DNA of 61,262 nt from Acidimicrobiales bacterium (GCA_029247365.1 JAQWLJ010000063.1:1-61262); one strand, 5' to 3'; shown: positions 49,085 through 58,319, counted from the stretch's first letter. Numbers and translations are program-made. The notes: generated by a model from the letters alone, not told the origin.

Positions 49085-50434
49085 ATGGATCACGATCTAA
49101 TCATCATTGGCAGCGGCGCAGCAGGTCTTGGCGCGGCCAGGATCGGTCAGTGGAGCAAGGCCGACACTCTCATGGTGACTGATGGGCCGCCTGGGGGCGA
49201 CTGCACGTTCACCGGGTGTGTGCCGTCAAAGACGCTGCTCAGTGCAGCTCGCGACGGCCTTGGCTTCGTCGAGGCGATGACGCGTGTGCGCTTGACTGTC
49301 GAGCGCATCGCGGCCACCGAAACGAGCGATGTGCTGCGCGAGCACGGCACCCACGTCGTCGATGGCAGGGGGCGGCTCGCGACCCACGACACCGTCGTTG
49401 TGGGGGAGCGGCGAATCACAGCCTCACGCATCCTGATCGCCACTGGCGGGCGACCGGCTATTCCGCCGATCCCCGGGCTCGAGGGCATTGCGTTCCGCAC
49501 GAACGAGACGCTGTTCGACCTCGAGCAGCGGCCGACAACACTCGGCATCATCGGCGGTGGACCGGTCGGGTGCGAGATGGCCGAGGCGTTCACTCGCCTC
49601 GGCACGTCAGTAACGCTCTTCGAGTCCGAGGACCGTGTGCTGCCCCGCGAGGAGCCCCAAGCGTCGTCGGTTGTCGACGCAGCACTTCGGCTCCTCGGTG
49701 TCGATATTCGGACGAGCACAGCTGTCGAGCGGGTTGATGGTGCCATCCGCATCTACTCGAGCTCTGACCCGGTCGAGGTTGACGAGTTGCTCGTCGCAGT
49801 AGGGCGGGTTCCGAATACTGCCGGGCTTGCCCTTGACGAACTTGGGGTGACGGTGGACGACCGTGGGTTTATCCAGACCGACCGCCGGTTGGAGACGTCG
49901 GTCAACGGTGTGTACGCAGCCGGAGACGTTACCGGCAAGCTCCCGTTGACGCACGCGGCCGATGAGATGGGCCGCATAGCGGCGAGCAATGCGCTCGGCA
50001 AGGGATACGGGGGTCGCTACAGCACCGATCACACGCCCTGGGTCACCTTCACGTCGCCTGAGGTCGCTCGGGTGGGGGTCACCGAGGCCGAAGCGGTGTC
50101 AATGGGCGGGATGGTCGCCTACCTTCCGATGAGTGAGATGGATCGAGCCATCACCGACGGCGCCGAAGACGGATTCATCAAGCTAATCGCAGCACCGAAG
50201 TGGCTGACCCGTCGGCTCTTTGGCGGCCGGATCATCGGTGCAACGATCGTGGCGCCACGGGCTGGCGAGATGATCAACGAGATCGCCCTCCTGATGCGGT
50301 CAGGCTCATTCGCCGGACGTCTGGCGCAGACTGTTCACGCCTATCCAACGTGGGGCTACGGCATCCAGAAGGCGGCCGGTCAGTTTATGGGGCCTGTCGA
50401 GGGCCGTGAGGCACGAGCGGCCCGTGCTCCGTGA
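49085..50434 (+). CDS. FAD-dependent pyridine nucleotide-disulfide oxidoreductase
   Basis: This 449-residue protein carries DLIIIGSGAAGLGAARIGQW (FAD site), the redox disulfide GGDCTFTGCVPSKTLL, GIIGGGPVGCEMAEAFTRLG (NAD(P) site), and VYAAGDVTGKLPLTHAA. The C-terminal HAYPTWGYGIQKA replaces the HPTxSE motif of dihydrolipoamide dehydrogenase and resembles mercuric-reductase-like relatives, but no extra C-terminal mercury-binding cysteines are seen. In a mycothiol-making cell a thiol-disulfide role is possible. That is inference. Confidence 0.85.
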   Translation: MDHDLIIIGSGAAGLGAARIGQWSKADTLMVTDGPPGGDCTFTGCVPSKTLLSAARDGLGFVEAMTRVRLTVERIAATETSDVLREHGTHVVDGRGRLATHDTVVVGERRITASRILIATGGRPAIPPIPGLEGIAFRTNETLFDLEQRPTTLGIIGGGPVGCEMAEAFTRLGTSVTLFESEDRVLPREEPQASSVVDAALRLLGVDIRTSTAVERVDGAIRIYSSSDPVEVDELLVAVGRVPNTAGLALDELGVTVDDRGFIQTDRRLETSVNGVYAAGDVTGKLPLTHAADEMGRIAASNALGKGYGGRYSTDHTPWVTFTSPEVARVGVTEAEAVSMGGMVAYLPMSEMDRAITDGAEDGFIKLIAAPKWLTRRLFGGRIIGATIVAPRAGEMINEIALLMRSGSFAGRLAQTVHAYPTWGYGIQKAAGQFMGPVEGREARAARAP

Positions 50435-50807
50435 GCTTCGCAGCCTCGCAGGCCTGTTCATCACCCTCGTCTTTGCTGTCGTGTGGGCAAATCTGGCATC
50501 GGACTCACCGGATTCGACGTTCCATGTCGCTCCGATGATCGTGGCTGGGAGCGGAGTCGTCGTCAATGGATCCATCGGCGCAGGCCTCACTCAGCATCGC
50601 GTCATCACCACAGCATTGGGAGGGCTGGTCGCCGCGCTGGCAACGATCACGATTCTCAACGCAAAGAATGATCTACAGGGACCGACGTTGTGGGACGACG
50701 GAGGCACATCGCTCCTCATCGAACACACGCTCTTCGCCGGGTTGGGCGCCGTCGTGGGAGCGATCTACGCCCTTCAGATCGCGTCGAGGCCACCGCGCGA
50801 CGTGTGA
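50424..50807 (+). CDS. Small membrane protein of unknown function
   Basis: From GTG 50424 the product is 127 residues. It has three or four hydrophobic stretches: LAGLFITLVFAVVWANLA, MIVAGSGVVVNGSIGAGL, ITTALGGLVAALATITIL and LFAGLGAVVGAIYALQIA. It overlaps the oxidoreductase 3' end by 11 bases; an earlier GTG at 50406 would overlap by 29. No family is recognised. Confidence 0.6.
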   Translation: MLRELRSLAGLFITLVFAVVWANLASDSPDSTFHVAPMIVAGSGVVVNGSIGAGLTQHRVITTALGGLVAALATITILNAKNDLQGPTLWDDGGTSLLIEHTLFAGLGAVVGAIYALQIASRPPRDV

Positions 50808-50919
50808 CTCGGTCTGGAATCGGTAGGTGCGAGTCAACTCGAATCCACCGGTGAACCGGCGCCATGTGGTGCCGCGTCGGTCGGGGGCATCGAGGCCCTG
50901 CCTTCGCAGCCCTGATCAG

Positions 50920-50959
50920 GGTGACCTCGATCTCGTTTTCGCGCCGTTTGGTGACCTCG
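50920..50959 (+). repeat. Pair of exact 10-base direct repeats upstream of the crotonase gene
   Basis: GGTGACCTCG occurs at 50920-50929 and 50950-50959, a 30-base spacing. The second copy overlaps a candidate -35 (TTGGTG, 50948-50953) 18 bases before the -10. This could be an activator site or chance. Confidence 0.35.
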
Positions 50960-50971
50960 GTCATCGAGACC

Positions 50972-50977
50972 TACCGT
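50972..50977 (+). promoter_or_regulatory. -10 element TACCGT, leaderless promoter of the crotonase gene
   Basis: TACCGT ends 7 bases before ATG 50985; a -35-like TTGGTG lies 18 bases upstream. Confidence 0.62.
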
Positions 50978-50984
50978 CCCCGGC

Positions 50985-51785
50985 ATGCCTGACCTTCTCG
51001 TTGAAAAGCGCGGCCACGTGATGATCGCCACCATGAACCGTCCACAGCGCAAGAACGCGATGACTTTGCAGATGTTCGGCCGGATGCGCGACGCGTGGAA
51101 GGACGCCAGTACTGATGACGGCATTCGGTGCATTGTTTTGACCGGTACCGGCGGCGACTTCAGCGCTGGAATGGACCTCCGCAGCCTCGCCGGTGATTCC
51201 GACGACAATGATGACTGGGACGTCAAGGGGGCGATGGCCGAGCACGGCGCAGCCTGGATCTACGAGGGTCTGACAAAGACCTACCGTCCGACCAAGCCGA
51301 TCATCGCTGCAGTCGAGGGGGTGGCGATCGCCGGAGGTACTGAGATCCTCCAGGGTACCGACATTCGGATTGCGGCCGAGTCGGCGATGTTCGGTGTGTC
51401 CGAGGTGCGCTGGTCGCTCTATCCGGGCGGCGGCTCGCCGGTGCGACTTCCACGTCAGATCGGGTACGCGGAGGCGGCCGACATCCTCCTCACCGGCAAA
51501 CACATCACCGCAGCTGAGGCGAAGGCAATGGGTCTTATCAGCCGTGTCGTCGCGGATGGTGCTGCCTTCGACCATGCGATGGAGGTCGCCGAGATCGTCG
51601 CCGGCAACGGTCCGCTTGCTGTCGAGGCCGTACTTCGCACGATGCACGAAACCTCGGGTATGACCGAGACCGAGGCCTGGGAACACGAGGCGCAGTACGC
51701 GAATGACGTTATGCGTTCAGATGATGCGAAGGAAGGCCCCAAGGCGTTCGCCGAGAAGCGCTCACCCAACTTCCGGCGAACGTAG
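50985..51785 (+). CDS. Enoyl-CoA hydratase/isomerase family protein
   Basis: This 266-residue crotonase-fold protein carries LVEKRGHVMIATMNRPQRKN, GDFSAGMDLRSLAG (oxyanion hole), VEGVAIAGGTEILQGTDI with one catalytic Glu, and FGVSEVRWSLYPGGGSPVRL with the second. Both Glu positions of hydratases are kept. The acyl-CoA substrate is unknown. It is convergent with ppc, with five bases between stops. Confidence 0.88.
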   Translation: MPDLLVEKRGHVMIATMNRPQRKNAMTLQMFGRMRDAWKDASTDDGIRCIVLTGTGGDFSAGMDLRSLAGDSDDNDDWDVKGAMAEHGAAWIYEGLTKTYRPTKPIIAAVEGVAIAGGTEILQGTDIRIAAESAMFGVSEVRWSLYPGGGSPVRLPRQIGYAEAADILLTGKHITAAEAKAMGLISRVVADGAAFDHAMEVAEIVAGNGPLAVEAVLRTMHETSGMTETEAWEHEAQYANDVMRSDDAKEGPKAFAEKRSPNFRRT

Positions 51786-51790
51786 GCCGT

Positions 51791-54505
51791 TTAGCCGGTG
51801 TTGCGTAGGCCTGCCGCTACGCCGTTGATCGTCAAGAGCAGCGCGCGCTGAAGGCGTGCCTGCTCGGTTTCGTCAGCGGTGCCGGCTCGGCACCGGGCGA
51901 GGAGATCAACTTGCAGCAGGTTGATGGGATCGAGGTAGATGTCGCGCACGGCGAGGGTGCGGCGCAGGATCGGCAGATCGTCAAGGAGATCGCCACCGGT
52001 GATACCGCTCACGTGATCGAGCGTCAGTGCGTGCTCGGCCGAAACGTCATCGAGGATCCTGTGGAACGCGGGGTCGACGAGGTTTGTCACGTAGTGGCGC
52101 GCAATCACGAGGTCTGTTTTTGCGAGCGTCATCTCCACATTTGAAATGAATGTGCGGAAGAACTGCCACTGCTCGTGCATCTGAGCGAGATCGTCGGCAT
52201 GTCCGGCATCGTGCGCTGCCTGCAGGGCCGTGCCCACTCCGAACCAGCCTGGGATGATCTGGCGTGATTGGGTCCAGCCAAAGACCCACGGGATGGCGCG
52301 CAGGTCTGACAGGTCGCTGCTGCCCTTTCGTCGCGACGGGCGCGAGCCGATGTTCATCGCCCCCAACTCCTCGACGGGTGTTGCCGTGTTGAAGTACGCC
52401 ACGAGGCCATCCTGTTCGACGAAGGCTCGGTAGCGGGCGAACGCTGCGTTCGACATCGTCTCCATGACGTCGTTCCAGCGACCGACGTCGGCGGGGGAGT
52501 TACGAGGCTTTCGATGGGCGATCGAGGCCTCGACAACCGCCGAAAATGCAAGGTCGAGGTTGCGATTGGCGATCTCGGGAAGGCCGTACTTGTCGGCGAT
52601 CACCTCTCCCTGCTCGGTGGTCTTCATGGCGCCGCGAATGGCGCCTGCGGGCTGCGAGAGGATCGCAGAGTGAGTTGGCCCACCACCCCGGCCGACCGTG
52701 CCACCACGTCCGTGGAACACGGTGATGGCGATTCCGGTTTCGTCGGCGACCTCGGAGATCGTTCGCAGGGCCTTGTGGATCTCCCACTGCGAGGTCGTGA
52801 TCCCGCCGTCCTTGTTGGAGTCGCTGTATCCGACCATCACCTCCTGCACGTCGCCACGCAGCGTTACCAGCTCCCGGTACGCCGGTATGGCGAACAGCTC
52901 TCGGAGCACGGCCCCGATGGCTTGTAGATCACCGATGGTCTCGAAGAGGGGGACAAACCCGAGACGAGCGACGCCGGCCGGCAGGTCGATGAGGCCGACG
53001 TCGCGGGCCAGCACAGCGGGGGCAAGAATGTCGTCGATGCCTTGAGTCATCGAGACGATGTAGCTCTCGATGATGTCGTCGCCGAACCGGTCCATGCGGT
53101 CTCGAAGCACCTGGAACAGTTGGCGGGTCTCATCGGGAGTGCCGCTCTGCTGGGCCGAGAGCGGTCGAGGCGATGCGAGTTCCTCAGCGAGGAGGGCCGC
53201 CCGCGCTGACTTGTCGAGCGACTCGTAATCAGTGCCAACTGCGGCGAACAGCCGGGAGAGCGTCGTGTGATGCTTCTCGGTGTGTTGACGGATATCGAGG
53301 GTTGCGAGGTGGAAGCCGACCATGCTGACGAGGCGACGCACCCGAGCGAGTCTGCCGTTCGAGATCAGCGCGCCACCGGCCGCGCCGAGCGAGCGGGCGA
53401 TAACTGCGAGATCATCAGCGAGTTCACTCGGCCGGGTGTACGCCTGAGGCCCGGGTGCGCTCTGGCTGGCAGCGAGCAGCCGCTGGTGCATCACCGACAA
53501 GCGCTGGCGGTACGGCTCACCGGCAGAAAGGGCCCGGAAGCGAGCTCTCACCTGAGGGAACGCTTCGTCGTCGGCGTCGAGCTGCACTTGGAGCTCATCG
53601 GAGATCGGCCGCACGGCGGTCGAGATGCTGAGCTCGGCAGAGAGCTGCTCGATCTCGCTGATGAGGAGGCGGAGTGCTCGCTCCCGCTGAAAGTCGAGCA
53701 CTTCGCCGGTGGTGGCTGGCGTAACGTTCGGATTACCGTCCCGGTCGCCTCCGACCCATGAGCCAAAGCGCACGGGCTGAGCATCGGGGTCGAGACTGTA
53801 ACCGTGGCCAGCGAGCGCCGCATCGATGTCATCGAGCAGCTCGGGCACACCCGATTCGAGCATCTCGCCAAGGAAGTAGAGGATCGAACGGGCTTCGTCG
53901 ACCGGGTCGGGCTTCTCGCGTCGAAGCTCGTCGGTCTGCCAGATCATGTCGAGCAGCTCATCGACCCGACGGTCGATGCGGGCGACTACCGCTGCATCTT
54001 GTTCGGTAGGCCGGTGCTCGATGAGCATCGCAATTTCGGCGAGCTTGTCGAGGATGCTGCGACGAGAGGCCTCGGTCGGATGCGCAGTGAACACCGGGTA
54101 CAGCTGGACCTGGTTTGTCGCCGCTGCGATCTCGTCGGGCTCGAAGCCGTCTTCGATGAGTCGGTTGACAGTCTCGTAGAAGCGCTTCGAACGCAATGTG
54201 CGGTTCTCGGCGAGGTCGTCGATGCGATGAACCTGCTCAGCCGTGTTCGCCAGGTGGAAGTAGGTTGTGAAGGCTCGGACGAGCTCGATCGCTCGCACCA
54301 CCGGTGTGTTGCGCAGCGAGTCGGTAAGCGCGCTGCCGACACCGTCGTCGCCTTGGCGCACGGCACGGGCCAGGGTGCGGACTTCCTCAACCTGGTCGAG
54401 CAGTTCGGATCCGACCTGACGAACCAACGCATCGCCAAGTTGGTTACCCAACCGGCGGATATCGCGTCGGATAGCGGAGTCGAGTTGCTCGAGGTCGTCG
54501 GCCAC
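51791..54505 (-). CDS. ppc: Phosphoenolpyruvate carboxylase
   Basis: This 904-residue enzyme carries VFTAHPTEASRRSI (catalytic His), GGDRDGNPNVT, EVMVGYSDSNKDGG, VFHGRGGTVGRGGGP and the C-terminal RNTG that forms part of the active and allosteric site. It carboxylates PEP to oxaloacetate, the anaplerotic step. GTG 54505 is set by the leaderless element at 54512-54517. Confidence 0.97.
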   Translation of the reverse strand: MADDLEQLDSAIRRDIRRLGNQLGDALVRQVGSELLDQVEEVRTLARAVRQGDDGVGSALTDSLRNTPVVRAIELVRAFTTYFHLANTAEQVHRIDDLAENRTLRSKRFYETVNRLIEDGFEPDEIAAATNQVQLYPVFTAHPTEASRRSILDKLAEIAMLIEHRPTEQDAAVVARIDRRVDELLDMIWQTDELRREKPDPVDEARSILYFLGEMLESGVPELLDDIDAALAGHGYSLDPDAQPVRFGSWVGGDRDGNPNVTPATTGEVLDFQRERALRLLISEIEQLSAELSISTAVRPISDELQVQLDADDEAFPQVRARFRALSAGEPYRQRLSVMHQRLLAASQSAPGPQAYTRPSELADDLAVIARSLGAAGGALISNGRLARVRRLVSMVGFHLATLDIRQHTEKHHTTLSRLFAAVGTDYESLDKSARAALLAEELASPRPLSAQQSGTPDETRQLFQVLRDRMDRFGDDIIESYIVSMTQGIDDILAPAVLARDVGLIDLPAGVARLGFVPLFETIGDLQAIGAVLRELFAIPAYRELVTLRGDVQEVMVGYSDSNKDGGITTSQWEIHKALRTISEVADETGIAITVFHGRGGTVGRGGGPTHSAILSQPAGAIRGAMKTTEQGEVIADKYGLPEIANRNLDLAFSAVVEASIAHRKPRNSPADVGRWNDVMETMSNAAFARYRAFVEQDGLVAYFNTATPVEELGAMNIGSRPSRRKGSSDLSDLRAIPWVFGWTQSRQIIPGWFGVGTALQAAHDAGHADDLAQMHEQWQFFRTFISNVEMTLAKTDLVIARHYVTNLVDPAFHRILDDVSAEHALTLDHVSGITGGDLLDDLPILRRTLAVRDIYLDPINLLQVDLLARCRAGTADETEQARLQRALLLTINGVAAGLRNTG

Positions 54506-54511
54506 AGGTGG

Positions 54512-54517
54512 ACCCTA
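54512..54517 (-). promoter_or_regulatory. -10 element TAGGGT, leaderless promoter of ppc
   Basis: On the minus strand it ends 6 bases before GTG 54505, within the 3' end of the upstream 5'-nucleotidase gene. Confidence 0.55.
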
Positions 54518-55180
54518 TCCTTCGTCGGCTGGGCGCCGTCCGAACAATCGGTCGCCCTCCACAACCCCGGGAAGGGTGGGCTCCACGCCGTGGATTCCCG
54601 ACCATCTCGTGTAACGGTCGAGCACGATCTCTTCGACTTGGTCCCACGTCGAGGCACGCGGTCCGTCCATCGATCGGTTGTAAGGCTGGTCGAACACAAT
54701 GACCTCGTTGCCCGCGCGCCGCAGCGCTGACACATTCCCGGGGGAGTCATCGATGTAGAGGTCAGCCTCAACCTGGGGCTTCGCGCCAAGGAAACAGAGG
54801 TCGCGGTAGGGGATTCGAGCGGCATCAAGCCACTCGACGGTGTCGGTGACCGCCGCTTGGTGGCCCCAATTGACGTAGAGCCGGTGGGTGATGATCCGGA
54901 TCCACACGCCAGCGTCGCTCAACCGCCAGAGCGCTTCAGGAGCACCGTCGATCACGGCAAGATCGCGAAACATTCGCGCCTCGACGACGGCGTGTCGGTG
55001 GTGGTCTTCGAACACTCCAGGACCGAAGCCCCATTCGGCGAAATCCCACCCTCGTTCAAGCGGCAACGACTCCGGTTCCACCCCGAGGCGCTCGGCCACG
55101 ATCGTGCGGAAACCGAGGGTGTGCTCGGCACAGACCCCGTCGAGGTCGACCCCGAGGACGAACGCGTCGAGATCGGCCAC
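54515..55180 (-). CDS. HAD-family 5'-nucleotidase (NT5C-like)
   Basis: This 221-residue HAD phosphatase carries VLGVDLDGVCAEHTLGF (nucleophile Asp), WIRIITHRLYVNWGHQ (motif II) and ADLYIDDSPGNVSALRRAG (motif IV). The layout matches 5'(3')-deoxyribonucleotidases (NT5C). It would remove phosphate from nucleoside monophosphates, but the exact substrate is unsure. GTG 55180 follows the SDR stop by one base, so the two form an operon. Confidence 0.78.
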   Translation of the reverse strand: MADLDAFVLGVDLDGVCAEHTLGFRTIVAERLGVEPESLPLERGWDFAEWGFGPGVFEDHHRHAVVEARMFRDLAVIDGAPEALWRLSDAGVWIRIITHRLYVNWGHQAAVTDTVEWLDAARIPYRDLCFLGAKPQVEADLYIDDSPGNVSALRRAGNEVIVFDQPYNRSMDGPRASTWDQVEEIVLDRYTRWSGIHGVEPTLPGVVEGDRLFGRRPADEG

Positions 55181-55181
55181 C

Positions 55182-55934
55182 TCAGGCCGCAGTCAATCCA
55201 CCGTCGGCACTCAGGATGCTGCCGTGGATGTTGCTGGCCTCGTCACTGGCGAGAAACGCGAAGAACGCCGCAATCTGGTCAGGTGAGCTTGGGCTTCGGT
55301 ATCCGATGTGGTTTTGCATCAGGTTGAAGTCGATGTCCTCCGCAAGTTCGAAGTTGTGCACCAAGGGCGTGTCGATACCTCCGGGAGCGATGGCGTTGAC
55401 TCGGACGCCGGTCGTCACGAACTCCATCGCCAGGGCTCTCGTGAGGTTGACGATGCCGCCCTTCGTGGCGCAATACGGAACGGTGTAGGCCTGCCCCATG
55501 AGGCCGGCGTTGGATGCGATGTTGATAAGGGCGCCGGACCGTTCGACCAGGTGCGGCATCGTGGCCTGGGCGATAAAGAACGGTCCTTTGAGGTTGATCG
55601 CGTTCATGAGGTCCCAGTCGGCCTCACTCACATCGGCAAGATGATGCTGCTTGGCGATGCCGGCGATATTGCCAACCACGTCGATCCCGCCGAGGGCGCT
55701 GACACACGCAGCGACGGCCGCCTGGATCTGATCAATGTCGGCCACATCGACCGTCCGCGCCGCCATCGATCCCCCCATCTCGGTGACGGTCGCCCGCGTC
55801 TCGGCCATCCCGCCCTCATCGATGTCCACGCCGAATATCGACGCACCTTCGGACGCAAGCCGGATCGCGGTTGAGCGGCCGACGCCACTGGCGACGCCGG
55901 TGAGGAATGCGGTCTTTTCGGTGAAGCGAGTCAT
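55182..55934 (-). CDS. Short-chain dehydrogenase/reductase
   Basis: This 250-residue classical SDR carries AFLTGVASGVGRSTAIRLA (nucleotide site), VDIDEGG at the end of beta-2 suggesting NAD, NIAGIA (the usual NNAG lacks one Asn), LINIASNAG and YCATKGGIVNLTRALAMEF (catalytic Tyr and Lys). The substrate is unknown. The start is ATG 55934. Confidence 0.9.
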   Translation of the reverse strand: MTRFTEKTAFLTGVASGVGRSTAIRLASEGASIFGVDIDEGGMAETRATVTEMGGSMAARTVDVADIDQIQAAVAACVSALGGIDVVGNIAGIAKQHHLADVSEADWDLMNAINLKGPFFIAQATMPHLVERSGALINIASNAGLMGQAYTVPYCATKGGIVNLTRALAMEFVTTGVRVNAIAPGGIDTPLVHNFELAEDIDFNLMQNHIGYRSPSSPDQIAAFFAFLASDEASNIHGSILSADGGLTAA

Positions 55935-55942
55935 TGACGCGG

Positions 55943-55948
55943 ATCGTA
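55943..55948 (-). promoter_or_regulatory. -10 element TACGAT, leaderless promoter of the SDR gene
   Basis: On the minus strand it ends 8 bases before ATG 55934. Confidence 0.55.
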
Positions 55949-55996
55949 TACGTGGTGATCAATCGCTGCGATTCGAATGTCGTTCGCCGGTTCGCC

Positions 55997-56002
55997 TACC
56001 GT
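55997..56002 (+). promoter_or_regulatory. -10 element TACCGT, leaderless promoter of the thioesterase gene
   Basis: TACCGT ends 8 bases before GTG 56011 and supports that start over longer in-frame options. Confidence 0.6.
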
Positions 56003-56010
56003 CCTGGCCC

Positions 56011-56676
56011 GTGACTGAGCCGACTGATCTGATCGTCGCTATGCGGCGAGTGATCCGTGCCGCACGCGTGGCCGACCTTGCGCAGCTGCCGGATATCGAT
56101 CTGGCAGCAGACACAGCATCGTTGCATGCGATTGCTGAACGACTCGAGGCCGAGGCGGTCGATGATGTCCGTATGCAGATCACACTGCGTACCGACGGCC
56201 TGCAGGAGCGGTTGGCGAACCCGCCGCCGGATCGGACGTCGCGGGCGATGGAGATTGGACTTAAGAACTTCTTCCCGTACAGCCCCTATATCGGGCCCCT
56301 CAATCCAATCGCCCCGCCGCTCGAGTTCCGAGTGGTGCCTGGTGAGCCATGGGCGGAGATCGAGGTCGAGCACACCTTCAGTGCGCTGTACAACGGTCCC
56401 CCTGGCGCAGTTCACGGTGGAGTCATTAGCGGAGCGATGGACGAACTTCTTGGATCGGTGTGTGTGATCAACGATGTAAGCGGATTCACCGGAACGCTTA
56501 CGATCAAATACCGCGCACTGACACCCGTCGAGCAGCCGATCCGCATGCGGGGATGGGTCGAGAGGGTCGAGGGGCGCAAGACATTCGCGGCGGCAACGTT
56601 TCACCGAGGTGACACGTTGTGTGTCGAAGCTGAGGGCATCTTTGTTGGCGGCTCCGCCGCCGACGTTCTCAGTTGA
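56011..56676 (+). CDS. PaaI-type hotdog-fold thioesterase
   Basis: This 221-residue protein has an extra N-terminal helical part (about 1-85). The hotdog domain contains YNGPPGAVHGGVISGAMDEL (HGG with the catalytic Asp), GTLTIKYRALTPVEQPIRMRG-type strand GTLTIKYRALTPV, and CVEAEGIFVG. It should hydrolyse acyl-CoA thioesters; the chain type is unknown. Its last 8 bases overlap the convergent gluconokinase gene. Confidence 0.83.
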   Translation: MTEPTDLIVAMRRVIRAARVADLAQLPDIDLAADTASLHAIAERLEAEAVDDVRMQITLRTDGLQERLANPPPDRTSRAMEIGLKNFFPYSPYIGPLNPIAPPLEFRVVPGEPWAEIEVEHTFSALYNGPPGAVHGGVISGAMDELLGSVCVINDVSGFTGTLTIKYRALTPVEQPIRMRGWVERVEGRKTFAAATFHRGDTLCVEAEGIFVGGSAADVLS

Positions 56677-57169
56677 CCTCGAGGGAGGCGGCCGCAGCTT
56701 GCGTGACGGCGTCGAGTGGACCCGCCGCAAGGACGAGAACCACGTCGCTTTCGTCTACGCCCGGCCGTTCGAGGGTCGCCAGCTGATCGTCGAGCAGGCG
56801 CGGCGGCATGAAATGCCCGGTTCGGGCTTCGATACGCCGAACGAGAACAGGCCGGGGAGCGTCGAGAAGGATGAAGCTGATTTCGATGCCGTCATTGCCG
56901 CGCAGTTGGTCGCGGTAGGACCGTTTCAGGGCGGAGCAGGCGACCACGACACTGCCTGGAGCCCGCAAGGCGGTAGCGACCGCCTCGAGCCATGGACCCC
57001 GGTCGTCATCGGTCAGCGGTTCGCCTCCGGTCATCTTGGCCACGTTGAAGGTGGAGTGAAGGTCGTCAGCATCGACGAACTGGGCGTTGAGTCGGTTGGC
57101 CAACGCAACGCCCACCGAGGTTTTTCCCACGGCCGAGACCCCCATCACGACGACTCGAGGTTCATTCAT
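56669..57169 (-). CDS. gntK: Gluconokinase
   Basis: This 166-residue kinase carries VVVMGVSAVGKTSVGVALA (Walker A), FVDADDLHSTFNVAKMTGGEPLTDDDR in order, VVACSALKRSYRDQLR and GHFMPPRLLDDQLATLE. These are typical of GntK, which makes 6-phosphogluconate. The gene follows the enolase-superfamily gene by 8 bases, so the pair may act on sugar acids. Confidence 0.9.
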   Translation of the reverse strand: MNEPRVVVMGVSAVGKTSVGVALANRLNAQFVDADDLHSTFNVAKMTGGEPLTDDDRGPWLEAVATALRAPGSVVVACSALKRSYRDQLRGNDGIEISFILLDAPRPVLVRRIEARTGHFMPPRLLDDQLATLERPGVDESDVVLVLAAGPLDAVTQAAAASLEVN

Positions 57170-57177
57170 CGACCTTC

Positions 57178-58287
57178 TCAGCTGTAGGTCGCAACTGGGG
57201 GAGCCCAGTCGTCGAGCTTGGGTTGCACACCCAGTCCATCGCCGCTGGGCACCGGGATCGTTCCGTTGCTCGGTCTGATCGGGCTGGTGGCACAGCTATA
57301 GGCCTGTTCTTGATACGGGTACGAAATCCACGTGCCCTCGAAGAACGGGTTGGGAATGGTCGCTCCCATGTGCACGGTGGCCGCCGCCGTGATGTCGCCC
57401 CCCCACGTGTCGTCGATCGTCAGTGGGATGCCGTGGGCAACGCAGAGATCGCGGACAGTGCGCAGCGGCGTGATGCCGCCAACGCGCGACAGCTTCATAC
57501 CGAAGCCCTGGGCGGTGCCGTCGGTGATCGCTCGGGTGATCGTGTTGAGGTCGGTGGTGCACTCGTCGAGGAAAAGCGGGTGGTTGAGCTTGCCGGCAAT
57601 GGCGCGATGCTCGTCGTAGGTTCGGCAGGGATTCTCGATCGAGAGTCGAACATCTCGACAGGCAAGACTGAACTCGATGGTGTCGCGCATGGTCCAGCCC
57701 TTGTTGGCGTCGACGAGCAGCTTGGTTGACGGTGAGATCGACTCGGCAACGGCCCGGGTGGCCTCGATGTCGTCGGCGAGGGGACGGCCGCCGACCTTGA
57801 CTTGAAGCCGGGAGTACCCCTCGTCCTCACGGGTACGAGCGGCGTGCGCAGTTCGGGTGGCGGTATCGGGCATTACACCGAAGTACGACGCCACCGAGTG
57901 GTGCTCCGTTCCCCCGAGCAAGTCGCAGAGTCGCTCACCACGGACCTTGCCGAGCAGGTCCCAACAGGCGACGTCAATCGCCGACTTCGCGTAGTTGTGG
58001 CCGGTCAGTGCGCTGTCCATGGCACGGCGCACTAGCTCGGTCCGGAGCGGGTTCAGGCCGATGAGCTGCGGTGCCATCTCGGCGATAGCCGCCCTGGCCC
58101 CGAGGGCGTGCTGTGGCTGGTAGGTGGGGCCGAGCGGTGTGGTCTCGCCGAAGCCTGAGACGCCCTCGTCGGTCATCAACTCGACGACGGTGCTGTCTAG
58201 TGTGTCCACCGCAGAGATTGCCATCTCGTACGGACCGCCCGCGACCGTGATGTTGTGCTGGTAAACACGAATTTCCGTGATCCTCAT
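57178..58287 (-). CDS. Mandelate racemase/muconate lactonizing (enolase superfamily) enzyme
   Basis: This 369-residue protein has the capping domain ISAVDTLDSTVVELMTDEG and GFGETTPLGPTYQPQHALGA, then a barrel with KSAIDVACWDLLGK, LQVKVGG (Lys acid/base), DANKGW (metal Asp), SIENPC (Glu), LDECTTD and MKLSRVGG (second Lys). By eye it is nearest to cis-3-hydroxy-L-proline dehydratases and related racemases. The gntK neighbour instead suggests sugar acids, so the substrate is open. The start is ATG 58287. Confidence 0.8.
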   Translation of the reverse strand: MRITEIRVYQHNITVAGGPYEMAISAVDTLDSTVVELMTDEGVSGFGETTPLGPTYQPQHALGARAAIAEMAPQLIGLNPLRTELVRRAMDSALTGHNYAKSAIDVACWDLLGKVRGERLCDLLGGTEHHSVASYFGVMPDTATRTAHAARTREDEGYSRLQVKVGGRPLADDIEATRAVAESISPSTKLLVDANKGWTMRDTIEFSLACRDVRLSIENPCRTYDEHRAIAGKLNHPLFLDECTTDLNTITRAITDGTAQGFGMKLSRVGGITPLRTVRDLCVAHGIPLTIDDTWGGDITAAATVHMGATIPNPFFEGTWISYPYQEQAYSCATSPIRPSNGTIPVPSGDGLGVQPKLDDWAPPVATYS

Positions 58288-58319
58288 CGGCGTAGCCTGC
58301 CCTACCGGCGCAAGGTGCG

